Counted from the stretch's first letter, positions 16,642 to 24,609 are shown. The stretch is DNA of 64,000 nucleotides from Stenotrophomonas maltophilia (GCF_002205165.1 NZ_NIVS01000007.1:94349-158348); one strand, 5' to 3'. The notes: generated by a model from the letters alone, not told the origin. Program-made: numbers and translations.

Positions 16642-17184
16642 CTAAGATCTGTGTATCCGATCCGCGAGGTAGTGAATTCCAAAAAGCGTGATGGAGATCA
16701 TCTGCCACAGGACAAACTGGTAAACGAAGTATCCGAGCGCCTTTAGCCAGCGAGCCATCTCCGGACTGGCCAACTTCACGGCCTCCTGGGGAAGATTCCG
16801 AAAGAGCATCGCGACAAGCATCGCCATGCTCAAAACGGCCAAGTACCCAAAGAGGTAGCCAAGGAGCTTTCGTCTCTTTATCTTCCCGCCGTCCAACGTC
16901 ATGCGATGAACATCATTCTCTAGCGACAGAGTAGGAAAAGTGGCGATTGCTGCTAACGCGGCCACATAGAAACCGACCAAAATCTGCATGACTGCGCCAA
17001 CGCCCACAAGGAGGCCGCTACCGCCGCCCAACGGCACCAGCGAGGGCCAGTTCCACCAAATGGTCGTTACGCCCGCAGCCAGCACCCCGGGCAGTAGCCA
17101 ATCGATCATGACTTTGCCCCAGCCTTCAGCACTAATGCGCAAATAGGCCAGCGGTGTAATCAACTGACGTAGTGCTTTCCACAT
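16642..17184 (-). CDS. four-helix membrane protein of a two-gene accessory cassette
   Basis: 180 residues with four clear membrane segments near 29-46, 55-83, 107-128 and 145-173, and a basic cytoplasmic loop (GGKIKRRKL) between the second and third. No signal peptide or enzyme motif. It starts 2 nt after the stop of the 321-residue soluble protein, so the two are co-translated. Base composition is lower in GC than the phage genes on either side, and a terminator follows. This looks like a phage-carried moron: membrane effector plus soluble partner is a common plan in phage exclusion systems, but no known family is recognised. Confidence 0.65.
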   Translation of the reverse strand: MWKALRQLITPLAYLRISAEGWGKVMIDWLLPGVLAAGVTTIWWNWPSLVPLGGGSGLLVGVGAVMQILVGFYVAALAAIATFPTLSLENDVHRMTLDGGKIKRRKLLGYLFGYLAVLSMAMLVAMLFRNLPQEAVKLASPEMARWLKALGYFVYQFVLWQMISITLFGIHYLADRIHRS

Positions 17185-17186
17185 GT

Positions 17187-18152
17187 CTAGTCGCCTTTTT
17201 CGTCAGCGAGCTTCCCTGCCATCTGCTTTGCGAAGGTCATCACAACCTCTGTGTGATCCCAGTTCATTGCCTCAGGCAGCTCAATCTTGCATGACCTGGA
17301 AACAAGCTTTTCGAGCTCTTCACCCGGATCCACCGCATCCTCGGGAACGTCAAGCACCGCTTGTTTATGCTTGCCGGTTCCCTCCTCCTTATAGTGAATT
17401 CGCACTTGCTCATAGTTTTCGCCGAACGCGATCTGGCGAGCCCGGGCGATGACAGCGGAAACTCGCCCCTCTTCAGGATCTTGCCGGACATCGAGGCATA
17501 GGATCTGCCTACGACGTACCAACTCCTCGGGCTCATCCAAGCCTTGATCCTGCAACTCTTCCTTCACAAGATCAAAAGACAGCAATTCGCCCTTCTCGAT
17601 CTCCTCGATCAAGCTTCTGCTCAGAAGGCCGTCCAGCGAAACCACCGGGAACCAGTTATGGGTGTCATTCCCTTCTTTCAATTCTCGCTCACCAGCCTTG
17701 TGCAAGGGATGGTTCAGTCGACTCAGAACGACTGACGGCCCCAGCCCCGGCGACTCTTCAAGAGCGCAAGGATACACTTGGGTAGTGCCTTGGAGAGTGT
17801 AGGAGAGGTCAATCACCAGATGTGCCTCGGTGCGATATCCCTCCCCGTCATCCTTGGCAAACGTACGCGCCGCTCCCGTCTGCATGTTCTCGTAGCTGGC
17901 ATCAATATAACCAGCATCAGCCATTACAAAGAGAACAGCCGCATAAGGCCGGCCATTCTCCTCGAAGAATTCACAGTGCTTGATGCGCACGACCCTCTTC
18001 GCGCCATCCCTAACGGCCCGCTGATAAAAAGCGTTGCCCGCCGCCGTCGTCAGTATTGCGGTCAAATCCCATGGCTCCCGTGTCTTGGCACCGGTTCCGT
18101 GGGAGATCTTAATTTCAAGGAAACGCATTACACGACTGCTACTCGACTTCAT
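17187..18152 (-). CDS. soluble partner protein of the two-gene accessory cassette
   Basis: 321 residues from the ATG at 18152, chosen because AGGGGGAG lies 4-5 nt upstream; a 30-codon longer frame lacks such a site. No membrane segment. The N-terminal 150 residues alternate strands (MRFLEIKISHGTG, RVVRIKHCEFFEENGRPYAA, HLVIDLSY), the middle and C-terminal parts are Glu/Asp-rich helices (LIEEIEKGELLSFDLVKEEL). No nuclease, kinase or HTH motif is evident. It is translated just before the four-helix membrane protein. Function unknown; a sensor or regulator of the membrane partner is a guess. Confidence 0.65.
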   Translation of the reverse strand: MKSSSSRVMRFLEIKISHGTGAKTREPWDLTAILTTAAGNAFYQRAVRDGAKRVVRIKHCEFFEENGRPYAAVLFVMADAGYIDASYENMQTGAARTFAKDDGEGYRTEAHLVIDLSYTLQGTTQVYPCALEESPGLGPSVVLSRLNHPLHKAGERELKEGNDTHNWFPVVSLDGLLSRSLIEEIEKGELLSFDLVKEELQDQGLDEPEELVRRRQILCLDVRQDPEEGRVSAVIARARQIAFGENYEQVRIHYKEEGTGKHKQAVLDVPEDAVDPGEELEKLVSRSCKIELPEAMNWDHTEVVMTFAKQMAGKLADEKGD

Positions 18153-18392
18153 TAGCTCCCCCTGTGATCTTCCGTGAACGGACAAGGATTGCATAAAACT
18201 CAGCCGGACATCATGCGCATCTTTGGCCAGGCCGCCAGGCATTCACGCAAACGGCCCGCCGAGTGGCGAGCCGCGCAGATGAGACTCTCCCCACCTTACC
18301 GAGAACTATACCAAAACGTTGGCAACGTTCAAGCGTTATTTGCATTCTTCTAGCGGTAGGATGGCCGCTCTACCCACAGCGGAGAACCGCGC

Positions 18393-18680
18393 TTGAACAC
18401 GGACGATCAGACGAAACTCGCACGCTCCATTGGCCGCGACGTTGCCCACGAGAAGGCGCTCTCGACATACATCGGCAGCCCCCGCAGGAACGAGCCGGCG
18501 GCAATGGTGGACCTGCTGAAGATGAACTTCGAGATGGGCCGCACGCAGCTTCAGGGGCGCCTCGTTGAGGCCAACCTGCCGGCCGACCTCTACCGCACGG
18601 CCGAGGACGAATTCCGCAAGGTGAAGGACGCGGTGCTTGATGGCGTCAGGAACGGCAAGTACCAGGTGCCTGCACGCTGA
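18393..18680 (+). CDS. small soluble phage protein on the opposite strand
   Basis: 95 residues, helical and charged (MNTDDQTKLARSIGRDVAHE, FEMGRTQLQGRLVEANLPAD). It is the only plus-strand gene inside the 1-23.5 kb minus-strand block and has its own terminator right behind it, so it is probably expressed on its own, perhaps in the lysogen. The start is the first codon after a weak ribosome site. No family recognised. Confidence 0.55.
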   Translation: MNTDDQTKLARSIGRDVAHEKALSTYIGSPRRNEPAAMVDLLKMNFEMGRTQLQGRLVEANLPADLYRTAEDEFRKVKDAVLDGVRNGKYQVPAR

Positions 18681-18688
18681 CCGCTGAT

Positions 18689-18721
18689 AACCGTCCTCCT
18701 TACGGGGGACGGTTGTTTTTC
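18689..18721 (+). terminator. intrinsic terminator of the 18393 gene
   Basis: AACCGTCCTCC pairs with GGGGGACGGTT (18689-18714, one T-G pair, loop TTAC) and is followed by TGTTTTTT. It closes the single plus-strand gene. Confidence 0.85.
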
Positions 18722-18802
18722 CGGTTCCAACCCGGAGAAAGGTCGCGTTTGAAACCGTACCTTTGCTGAATCCGCAGGGGGCCGGCGGGCACTTCATCGT
18801 GC

Positions 18803-19288
18803 TCAAGCGACCTCAGCACCTCTGCGGCCGATTTCGTTGAAGAACAAAGGATCGCTGGTCACTTCCTTCCCATCCTCTCCAACGAGCCATGCCCCCCAAC
18901 TTCTGGAGTAGAACGCGCGCTCGGTGCTGAAACTCTTAGATTCGGTTCCCACCACGGTCAAGTAGCGTCCGTTGAGCAAAATTGCCTGCTCCTTCCCGTC
19001 CACCGACCATGCCAGAGCGCCCATCGGCGGCTTCCCCGGCCCCTCGATAGCCCCAACAATCCGGAACACGACCCTCGCGCCGTCAGCGAGATGGACGCAA
19101 CTGGATGGCGTATCCAGGCATCGAATTTCCCCGATTTCCTGGCCGCTGATTGCGACCGCTACGTCCAACATATCTTGGCGGTCCTTGGTTTGTGCCCGCA
19201 TAAACCAAGTTCCCTCTGACTGAATCAAGGCCCCTAGCGGCCTGTCGAAGTCCTTCCCCACTGCAAACGCGCCTGCTTTGAATGGCAT
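18803..19288 (-). CDS. hypothetical phage protein
   Basis: 161 residues, ATG at 19288. Beta-rich with several aromatic residues (WFMRAQTKDRQDMLDVAVAI, LAWSVDGKEQAILLNGRYLT). No signal peptide, membrane segment or known motif. It lies between the middle genes and the accessory patch. I do not recognise it. Confidence 0.5.
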   Translation of the reverse strand: MPFKAGAFAVGKDFDRPLGALIQSEGTWFMRAQTKDRQDMLDVAVAISGQEIGEIRCLDTPSSCVHLADGARVVFRIVGAIEGPGKPPMGALAWSVDGKEQAILLNGRYLTVVGTESKSFSTERAFYSRSWGAWLVGEDGKEVTSDPLFFNEIGRRGAEVA

Positions 19289-19349
19289 ACCTTCGCCTCC
19301 TCTGGCTGAAATTGGAGTCTACGCCCGCAGCGTTCTGCTGTGCCGGCTG

Positions 19350-19754
19350 TCACTTCCTCCGCGCTTCATGTCGACTTCGCTCGGCACGCGTTGATTTCAG
19401 CACCATCAGTGATCCCAGCCCAAGCTTCTCCCATTGGGGGGATGCCTTTGCAACTTCGCGGAAGGCCGCGTCCAGTGCATGCCGAAACGTGGCTCCTTCC
19501 GATCCGTAGTCAAACCGGTAGCCTTCACCGACGACATAGCGCGATGCCCACTGCCTCCGAAGCCTGCGAACCAAGAGCTTCGCGCGAGACTCGCTGCCAA
19601 TCCAGGCCCACTGCGCGGCGACCAAATTGGACCGCCGGCGGATGCTGCCCTCCGGGGATCGGGTAACGCTGACGCGCACCACCCCGTCTGCACCGCACGC
19701 AGCGCATAGGTACACGGCGTCGCGGGCGAGCTGTGCTAGCGAATAGTCCCTCAC
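19350..19754 (-). CDS. hypothetical middle-gene phage protein with Cys pair
   Basis: 134 residues from the GTG at 19754, which overlaps the preceding stop (GTGA). LARDAVYLCAACGADGVVRV has one Cys-x-x-Cys but no second pair. The middle is basic (RRRSNLVAAQ, RRLRRQWASRY). It is translated with the 181-residue candidate late regulator before it. A role in DNA binding is possible from the charge only. Confidence 0.5.
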   Translation of the reverse strand: MRDYSLAQLARDAVYLCAACGADGVVRVSVTRSPEGSIRRRSNLVAAQWAWIGSESRAKLLVRRLRRQWASRYVVGEGYRFDYGSEGATFRHALDAAFREVAKASPQWEKLGLGSLMVLKSTRAERSRHEARRK

Positions 19755-20296
19755 GAGCGCTTTCCTTCCATGAACGCCATCCCCTTCTCTAATTCCTTGC
19801 GGTATTGCCACTTCGTCAGCGGGACACCCGCTTTTCTTGCCACCGCCTCCGCCCTGGCCGCCTGGCCACCTCGACCGATGAACTCCTCTATCACAACCAG
19901 CGCGCGAATCATGTTCTGCCGGTATAGATCAGACAGCGCGCGGTCGATCCAGCGGTATTCGTCGGGTGAGCCAGTCATCACCGCGGCGGTCGCCGACCTC
20001 GGCGCATGGGATCGGGTTTCTGCGCAAGGGATGTGGTCAACGAACACCTTTGACACCGGCCGGTAGCCTCCGTGGCCGTCAACCAGCCCGGCAGCAGCCC
20101 CCATCAATAGTCGCCGAGCGAGACCGTCACGCTCCACTGGCTCCCGCGCCACCTTTGTTCCACGGGCGAACTGCTGTGCCCTAACGAGTGGGTGCGTATC
20201 CATGGCGGGCGCCTCCTCGGCCTGCATCGGCGAGACGAATCTGTGCTCCTGGTAGTGGCCCCAATGCCGCATCTGTTCCTTGATGGAATGGCTCAA
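19751..20296 (-). CDS. candidate late-gene regulator (antiterminator Q-like place)
   Basis: 181 residues from a TTG at 20296 that overlaps the previous stop (TTGA); an ATG at 20269 region is the alternative. The C-terminal 80 residues (EYRWIDRALSDLYRQNMIRA then AVARKAGVPLTKWQYRKELE) look like a two-part helix-turn-helix with a conserved WQYRKELEKG end, as in sigma-4-like domains of phage late regulators. It sits between replication and lysis genes, where Q-type regulators are found, and terminators lie downstream. The family call is inference. Confidence 0.45.
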   Translation of the reverse strand: MSHSIKEQMRHWGHYQEHRFVSPMQAEEAPAMDTHPLVRAQQFARGTKVAREPVERDGLARRLLMGAAAGLVDGHGGYRPVSKVFVDHIPCAETRSHAPRSATAAVMTGSPDEYRWIDRALSDLYRQNMIRALVVIEEFIGRGGQAARAEAVARKAGVPLTKWQYRKELEKGMAFMEGKRS

Positions 20297-20511
20297 GACT
20301 CACCCCCAGCGCGCGCTGCCAATTGCTGCTCCAGCCGCTCGAGCTTTGTCGCCTGCTGCCGCGCCAAGGAGGCGGACAGCCGGTAGGCGTCGGCTGTTGT
20401 GGACCGCTCTCCACGTGGGCGGCGCTGCAGGACATCACAGCGAGCGGCCTGTCCGTCCATTAGATCAGCGAAGTGCCGCAGGGCCTGGGACCCGGAAGGA
20501 AGGAAGCTCAT
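20293..20511 (-). CDS. small helical phage protein
   Basis: 72 residues, overlapping the helicase stop by 4 nt (ATGA). Helical, with LARQQATKLERLEQQLAARA at the end as a short coiled coil. No known family. Overlap with both neighbours supports that it is translated. Confidence 0.5.
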   Translation of the reverse strand: MSFLPSGSQALRHFADLMDGQAARCDVLQRRPRGERSTTADAYRLSASLARQQATKLERLEQQLAARAGGES

Positions 20512-21944
20512 TGACCTCGCCCCCCATAGGACTTGCGGCCAGGGCCATATGAGGGCGTTCTGCGTTGCCCGGCGCCCTCGTCCGGGGCGTCGGATTTGAA
20601 GGGTAGCGGACCTTCCCAGTCGTCCAAGCGCATTTGATCGAAGCGATTTCGCAGGTTGATCCGAGCGCCCGACCTGATGTTTCGCCCCTTGGCGAAGTGC
20701 ATCTCGACGACGCCCTGCAAGTGGGTTTTTTGCTCGGGGGTGTCGTAGTAGTCCTCGCGGTGCAGCAAAACCACCACGTCGGCCTTCTGCTCTAGTTCGC
20801 CAGACTCACGAAGGTCAGCCAAGGTCGGCCGCTTTTCGGTGCGCCCGGTCACCTGGCGGTTGAGCTGCGCCAAGGCAACAAACGGGATGTTCCACTCCTT
20901 CGCGAGGTCTTTGCCCTTCTGAAGGATTCGACCGTACTCGAAGCGGGCCATGCGAGGATCTACGTCGAAGTCGTGGACGTGGTCAGCCACCAGCAGGTGC
21001 AGCGGCGTTCGCTGGTGCATGCGCCGTGCTCGCGCCTCAAATTGCCGAATGTTCAGCGACGCCGTATCGTCGATATAGAGCTTCGCCGACCTGAGCTCCT
21101 TGATTGCCGGGGTCATCCGGTTCATGTAGAGCTCGGAATCCGGGTCGTCTTCGTTGGGGTCGCAGACGTAGTCATGCGGCACTTGAGCAACAGACGCCAC
21201 GTTGCGGTTGTGGCAGTCGTCCATGCTCATTTCCAGGCTAAACAGCCCCACCGTGAGCCCCTTCAACGCCGCATGCGTCGACAGGTTCAAACCGGCCACG
21301 CTCTTACCCATGCTGGGGCGTGCGGCAAGCAGGTAGGCCGTCCCGGGCTGCAGGCCACGGGTGATCTTGTTGAACTCCGCCCATGGCGTCGGGATACCCG
21401 GCAGCGCACCTTTGGTCGACAGCTTGTCGGTCCAGCGCGACCACCAATGCCCCATCGTCTCAGCAGCCAAGCGCAGACCGCCGCGCTGAGCCGGCTGGAG
21501 GTCTGCCACCCTCTGTGAAGCGTCGGCTAGGATCTCGGCGAACTCCCTGCCATCCCTGGCTTGGGCCGCAGCAATCATCTCCGCGCCGGCTTGGATCATC
21601 CTCCTGCGACCGAAGTGCTCGATCACAATTTCCGTGTATCCGGCCACGTTTGCGGCCGATGGCGTGGTGCTGGCCAGCTCGATCAGGTAGCCACCATCGC
21701 TAACCAGCTCCATTTTCCCCTGAGAGTCAAACCACTCGCCCAGCGTCACCGCATCAAACGGGCGATCGCGCTCGGACAGCTCGCGGATGGCGCGGTAGAT
21801 CATCTGGTGGTCGCGGCGGTAGAAGGCCTCTTCCGACAGAATGTCGGAAACGAGGGGCCACGCCTCGGGTGCGAGCATCAGTCCGCCAAGCACTGCCTGC
21901 TCTGCCTCGATGCTATGCGGCGGCAAGTTTGGTTCAAAGCGCAT
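20508..21944 (-). CDS. replicative DNA helicase, DnaB type
   Basis: 478 residues. The N-terminal DnaB domain (PPHSIEAEQAVLGGLMLAPE) is followed by the RecA-like ATPase: Walker A ARPSMGKS, GLFSLEMSMDD, Walker B HLLVADHVHDF, and the QLNRQVTGR and HREDYYDTPE motifs. Phages carry such helicases to start their own replication. It overlaps the O-like gene by 1 nt, forming the usual initiator-helicase pair. Confidence 0.93.
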   Translation of the reverse strand: MRFEPNLPPHSIEAEQAVLGGLMLAPEAWPLVSDILSEEAFYRRDHQMIYRAIRELSERDRPFDAVTLGEWFDSQGKMELVSDGGYLIELASTTPSAANVAGYTEIVIEHFGRRRMIQAGAEMIAAAQARDGREFAEILADASQRVADLQPAQRGGLRLAAETMGHWWSRWTDKLSTKGALPGIPTPWAEFNKITRGLQPGTAYLLAARPSMGKSVAGLNLSTHAALKGLTVGLFSLEMSMDDCHNRNVASVAQVPHDYVCDPNEDDPDSELYMNRMTPAIKELRSAKLYIDDTASLNIRQFEARARRMHQRTPLHLLVADHVHDFDVDPRMARFEYGRILQKGKDLAKEWNIPFVALAQLNRQVTGRTEKRPTLADLRESGELEQKADVVVLLHREDYYDTPEQKTHLQGVVEMHFAKGRNIRSGARINLRNRFDQMRLDDWEGPLPFKSDAPDEGAGQRRTPSYGPGRKSYGGRGQ

Positions 21945-22723
21945 TACCCCTGCCCCCCATTCCGGTTGTGGTGGTAGGTGCCCTCAACCACCTTGAGCAG
22001 GTTCTCTTCGGACTTGATCAGCCACGGCAGCGAAACTTGGAAGCTGCCGGCCCGTCCCATCAACCAGTCGCTTTCCTTCATCCACTCGAACAGGCCCCGC
22101 CACCACTCCACGGATTGCCGGGCCGGATCTTCCTTCCAGCGCGCGCGAAGATGCTCTTGCCGTTTCTTGCTCCACCCACGCACCTCGGGGCAGGCCGGCA
22201 GTTCCTTGTGGTAGGCAGCGATGATTGCCTCATGGGGGCAACCGGCAAACGTCTTGCCGTCGAGTAGATCACGCCCTGCATCGGCATCGGCCTCGCCGCC
22301 GTCAGGTGGCGAAGGCGTTTCTACTTCCTGGTTAGATTCCTGTTTTGTAGTGCTGTCAGCCCCCACCCTCGGTGCTGTGTGCCCCGACCCCTCGGGGCAG
22401 TCAGCACCCACCCCCTGCATTTTTGGCACCCATTCCCCAGGTCGGCCTACCCCAGCAAGATCCAGGAAGAGGTCATATTGGTTCGGGAGGTTGACCCCTT
22501 CGTGCGAACGTCGAACGATGCCGACCAGGCCGCCAGCCTCAAGGGCTGAAATCGCTCTTTTGACGCTGTCGGGGCTCATTCCACAGTCCGTTGCGAGCTT
22601 CTTGTGCGCGGGATCACAGCGACCGGTATCGGAGTTCGTTCTGTTGGCGAGCATGATGAGAACCAGCTTCTGCTGAGCCGGGAGCTTCCATTTCACGGCC
22701 CAGGCCATCGCCTCAAAGCTCAT
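21944..22723 (-). CDS. phage replication initiator, O-like, winged helix
   Basis: 259 residues from the ATG at 22723 (4-nt overlap with the previous stop). The N-terminal domain, LPAQQKLVLIMLANRTNSDT then DCGMSPDSVKRAISALEAGG, is a winged helix of the kind found in lambda O and related initiators. A variable linker and a C-terminal WMKESDWLMGRAGSFQVSLP end follow, typical of DnaB-recruiting replication proteins. The origin is often inside such a gene; I did not see clear iterons. Confidence 0.75.
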   Translation of the reverse strand: MSFEAMAWAVKWKLPAQQKLVLIMLANRTNSDTGRCDPAHKKLATDCGMSPDSVKRAISALEAGGLVGIVRRSHEGVNLPNQYDLFLDLAGVGRPGEWVPKMQGVGADCPEGSGHTAPRVGADSTTKQESNQEVETPSPPDGGEADADAGRDLLDGKTFAGCPHEAIIAAYHKELPACPEVRGWSKKRQEHLRARWKEDPARQSVEWWRGLFEWMKESDWLMGRAGSFQVSLPWLIKSEENLLKVVEGTYHHNRNGGQG

Positions 22724-23058
22724 GCCGACGCTCCCGACACTTCCGGGAAGGCAGTCAGCATCAGCGTGGCGAAAGCCCCGAGGTGCTCGGCCGTGATCCA
22801 GCGCTTGCTGGACATCTGCTGGATCCACTCCAGCGCCTGCTGCGGCCCGGAGCAGTAGAAGTCGTAGGTGGGTTCATCCCCAGCGCGCGTGCGGTCGTAG
22901 ATCTCGACGGCGACGCGCCCATCCGGCAGTCGCTCCTGCAGACGGACGAGGGGGCGCGCATGGCGCTCTTGGATGTGCCCGAGGGTGTCCCGCATCACAT
23001 CGCTGTAGGCGCGCGGCCCGGGCTCATGCAGGTTTGCATCGGATTCGTGGTGTGGCAT
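22720..23058 (-). CDS. hypothetical early phage protein
   Basis: 112 residues from the ATG at 23058, which has a GAGG site 5 nt upstream; an ATG at 23091 would begin inside a hairpin. Contains ALEWIQQMSSKRWITAEHLG. No motif that I can name. It is the first gene after the Cro-like repressor and overlaps the replication gene. Confidence 0.5.
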   Translation of the reverse strand: MPHHESDANLHEPGPRAYSDVMRDTLGHIQERHARPLVRLQERLPDGRVAVEIYDRTRAGDEPTYDFYCSGPQQALEWIQQMSSKRWITAEHLGAFATLMLTAFPEVSGASA

Positions 23059-23075
23059 ATTGGCCTCGCTCTCAA

Positions 23076-23115
23076 CGAAGCCTCCGCACATGTCTGCCCG
23101 ACAGCGGGGGCTTCG
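23076..23115 (-). promoter_or_regulatory. long hairpin in the leader between cro and the replication genes
   Basis: CGAAGCCTCCGC (23076-23087) pairs with GCGGGGGCTTCG (23104-23115), 12 bp with one G-U, 16-nt loop. No T run follows on either strand. It lies in the 172-nt gap after the Cro gene, where nut or tR elements occur in other lambdoid phages. Its function is not shown. Confidence 0.4.
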
Positions 23116-23230
23116 TCGTATCTGGACGTCGGGTTCTCGCGCCAGACACCCGAGCGGCCAATACCACGCCTGGGATGCACGCTTTCCTTCCCTGCGCTGG
23201 GGCCGTTCCTTCGACGCCAGCAGAAACGGC

Positions 23231-23473
23231 CTACTCGTTCTCGAGCGGCGCGTCCGACCCTACGAAGTTCCCGGCGGGGTCGAACCGCTCGGGGTACTTC
23301 GCGTGGAAGAACAGTGCCCACGGCCGAGGGATGCCCCGCCTGCGCCATTGGCTGATGGAGGGAGCTCGAACGGAGCAGAGGGCGGCGACCCGCTTCGTGC
23401 CCCCAAGGGAATCGATCAGCATCGATGCCTGAACAGGGTCGGTGATCGCAGAGACGGTGGTGGTCGTGGTCAT
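23231..23473 (-). CDS. Cro-like repressor (YdaS/Cro helix-turn-helix)
   Basis: 80 residues. LIDSLGGTKRVAALCSVRAP followed by SISQWRRRGIPRPWALFFHA is the short HTH pattern of Cro/YdaS proteins. It is divergent from the CI-like repressor and heads the lytic minus-strand operon. Its ATG lies about 8 nt beyond the predicted -10 box, so its mRNA may be leaderless. It should compete with CI for the operators in the 83-nt gap. Confidence 0.8.
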   Translation of the reverse strand: MTTTTTVSAITDPVQASMLIDSLGGTKRVAALCSVRAPSISQWRRRGIPRPWALFFHAKYPERFDPAGNFVGSDAPLENE

Positions 23474-23480
23474 GGCGAGG

Positions 23481-23509
23481 AAATTAGCAGTTCCTAATTT
23501 ACTTTACAA
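23481..23509 (-). promoter_or_regulatory. lytic promoter with CI/Cro operator A
   Basis: On the minus strand TTGTAA (23509-23504), a 17-nt spacer and TAATTT (23486-23481) form a promoter. The palindrome AAATTAGCAGTTCCTAATTT (23481-23500; 7-bp arms, 6-nt centre) covers the spacer and -10 box. Bound repressor would shut off Cro and the replication genes. Confidence 0.7.
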
Positions 23510-23518
23510 CAGCGGCGT

Positions 23519-23536
23519 GCGTAACATTGCCTAATC
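23519..23536. promoter_or_regulatory. operator B, imperfect CI/Cro site near the cI start
   Basis: GCGTAACATTGCCTAATC agrees with operator C in 14 of 18 positions, with a full right arm (CTAATC) and a degenerate left arm. It lies 20 nt before the cI ATG and could serve autoregulation. Confidence 0.55.
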
Positions 23537-23555
23537 CCGTTCGCAGACCCTAACG

Positions 23556-24230
23556 ATGGACCTCTCCTCCCGGCTCCGCACCGCCCTGTCACGCGCAGGC
23601 ATCTCCCAACTTGAACTGGCGAAAGCAGTCGGCGTCTCGGCGCCAAGCGTCAATGGATGGCTGAGCGGAAAGTCTCAGTCCATTCGTGGAGACGCCCTGG
23701 TCAAGGCCGCGCGCGTGCTAGGCGTACCAGCAATCTGGTTGGCCACCGGTGAGGGTTCCATCGATGACACACCCGATGCTCCTCCACTCTCCGTCCGTGA
23801 GACACCGCGGGGATACCTTCGCCTTGATCTATTGGATGGAGCAGCCGGTATGGGCGTAGGCGTAGTAAACGAGGAATTCCCCGAAGTAATCAGGAGCATG
23901 GAGTACGCCGAGTGGGACATTCGGCAGCGCCTGGGGTTCCTTCCTAAGCCTGGTCGGCTGAAGCTCATCACGGGCCGTGGCCCGTCCATGGCGCCGATCA
24001 TCAACAACGGGGACGTTGTCATGGTAGATACGGCGGTCGACTACTTCGACGGCGACGCAATCTACGTGATCAACATTGGCGGAGAGACACAGATCAAAGG
24101 CCTGCAGCGCCGGACAGACGGCGTATACATCGTGAGCGCCAATCCCCTATTCCCGCCCTACATGGCCCCGGAAGACCTGTTCATCGCGGGCAAGGCCGTG
24201 GTCCAGTACAGCGCGCGTCAGATCGCCTGA
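23556..24230 (+). CDS. CI-like prophage repressor, HTH plus S24 peptidase
   Basis: 224 residues. The N-terminal HTH (RAGISQLELAKAVGVSAPSV NGWLSG) is followed by a linker with a likely Ala-Gly self-cleavage site (LDGAAGMG, about 93-100) and the S24 domain: catalytic Ser in GRGPSMAPI and Lys in GGETQIKGLQRR. RecA-stimulated self-cleavage would trigger induction after DNA damage. It is divergent from the Cro-like gene. All catalytic residues are present, so the switch looks intact. Confidence 0.92.
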   Translation: MDLSSRLRTALSRAGISQLELAKAVGVSAPSVNGWLSGKSQSIRGDALVKAARVLGVPAIWLATGEGSIDDTPDAPPLSVRETPRGYLRLDLLDGAAGMGVGVVNEEFPEVIRSMEYAEWDIRQRLGFLPKPGRLKLITGRGPSMAPIINNGDVVMVDTAVDYFDGDAIYVINIGGETQIKGLQRRTDGVYIVSANPLFPPYMAPEDLFIAGKAVVQYSARQIA

Positions 24231-24283
24231 GCCCCGTACCTTAACGGCTTAAGAAATTAATTTAAGTAAATTCGAAATCCCTA

Positions 24284-24312
24284 TTGCACTTCGGATTAGC
24301 AATGCCTAATCT
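24284..24312 (+). promoter_or_regulatory. rightward early promoter with operator C
   Basis: TTGCAC (24284-24289), 17-nt spacer, TAATCT (24307-24312). The perfect palindrome GATTAGCAATGCCTAATC (24294-24311; 6-bp arms, 6-nt centre) occupies the same place relative to -35 and -10 as operator A. It should drive the 24355-27489 early genes under CI control. Confidence 0.7.
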
Positions 24313-24354
24313 AGGCTCATCAGGTCGGACGCACCGGCCGATGGGGAACAACGG

Positions 24355-24609
24355 ATGTCACTGCAAAGGGAAACATGGCGGCGCAACTATCGCCTGGCCC
24401 GCCAACTCAACAGCCTTCGCAAGCGTTTCATCGGCCGCCTGCCTTCCCGAGGCATACCGCTCCTGGTAACGCACTGCCACGCCGACGCCACTGAAGCGCT
24501 CTTTAGTCGGGGCTGCGATTCGCTCGGCTTCTCTCTGATGCATCGGTATCGATGCAAAGCCTTGGGTGTGCGCTACTCAATAGGCGGCCGCCCCAGGTTG
24601 CCGGCATGA
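24355..24609 (+). CDS. small basic early phage protein
   Basis: 84 residues, strongly basic at the N-terminus (MSLQRETWRRNYRLARQLNS LRKRF). It is the first frame after the CI-controlled promoter, 36 nt from the predicted start of transcription, with a weak GGGGAA site. No known family. The basic helix suggests RNA or DNA binding, perhaps an antitermination role, which is only a guess. Confidence 0.5.
   Translation: MSLQRETWRRNYRLARQLNSLRKRFIGRLPSRGIPLLVTHCHADATEALFSRGCDSLGFSLMHRYRCKALGVRYSIGGRPRLPA

Noticed and set aside
16642..18152. Assignment of the accessory pair to the Kiwa defence system
   Set aside because: A four-helix membrane protein next to a soluble one recalls KwaA/KwaB, but gene order is reversed and I cannot see the KwaB (DUF4868) sequence pattern.
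23501..23555. A clear sigma-70 promoter for cI
   Set aside because: TTTACA at 23503 has no good -10 box at 16-18 nt. Operator B is nearby but the promoter itself cannot be placed with confidence.
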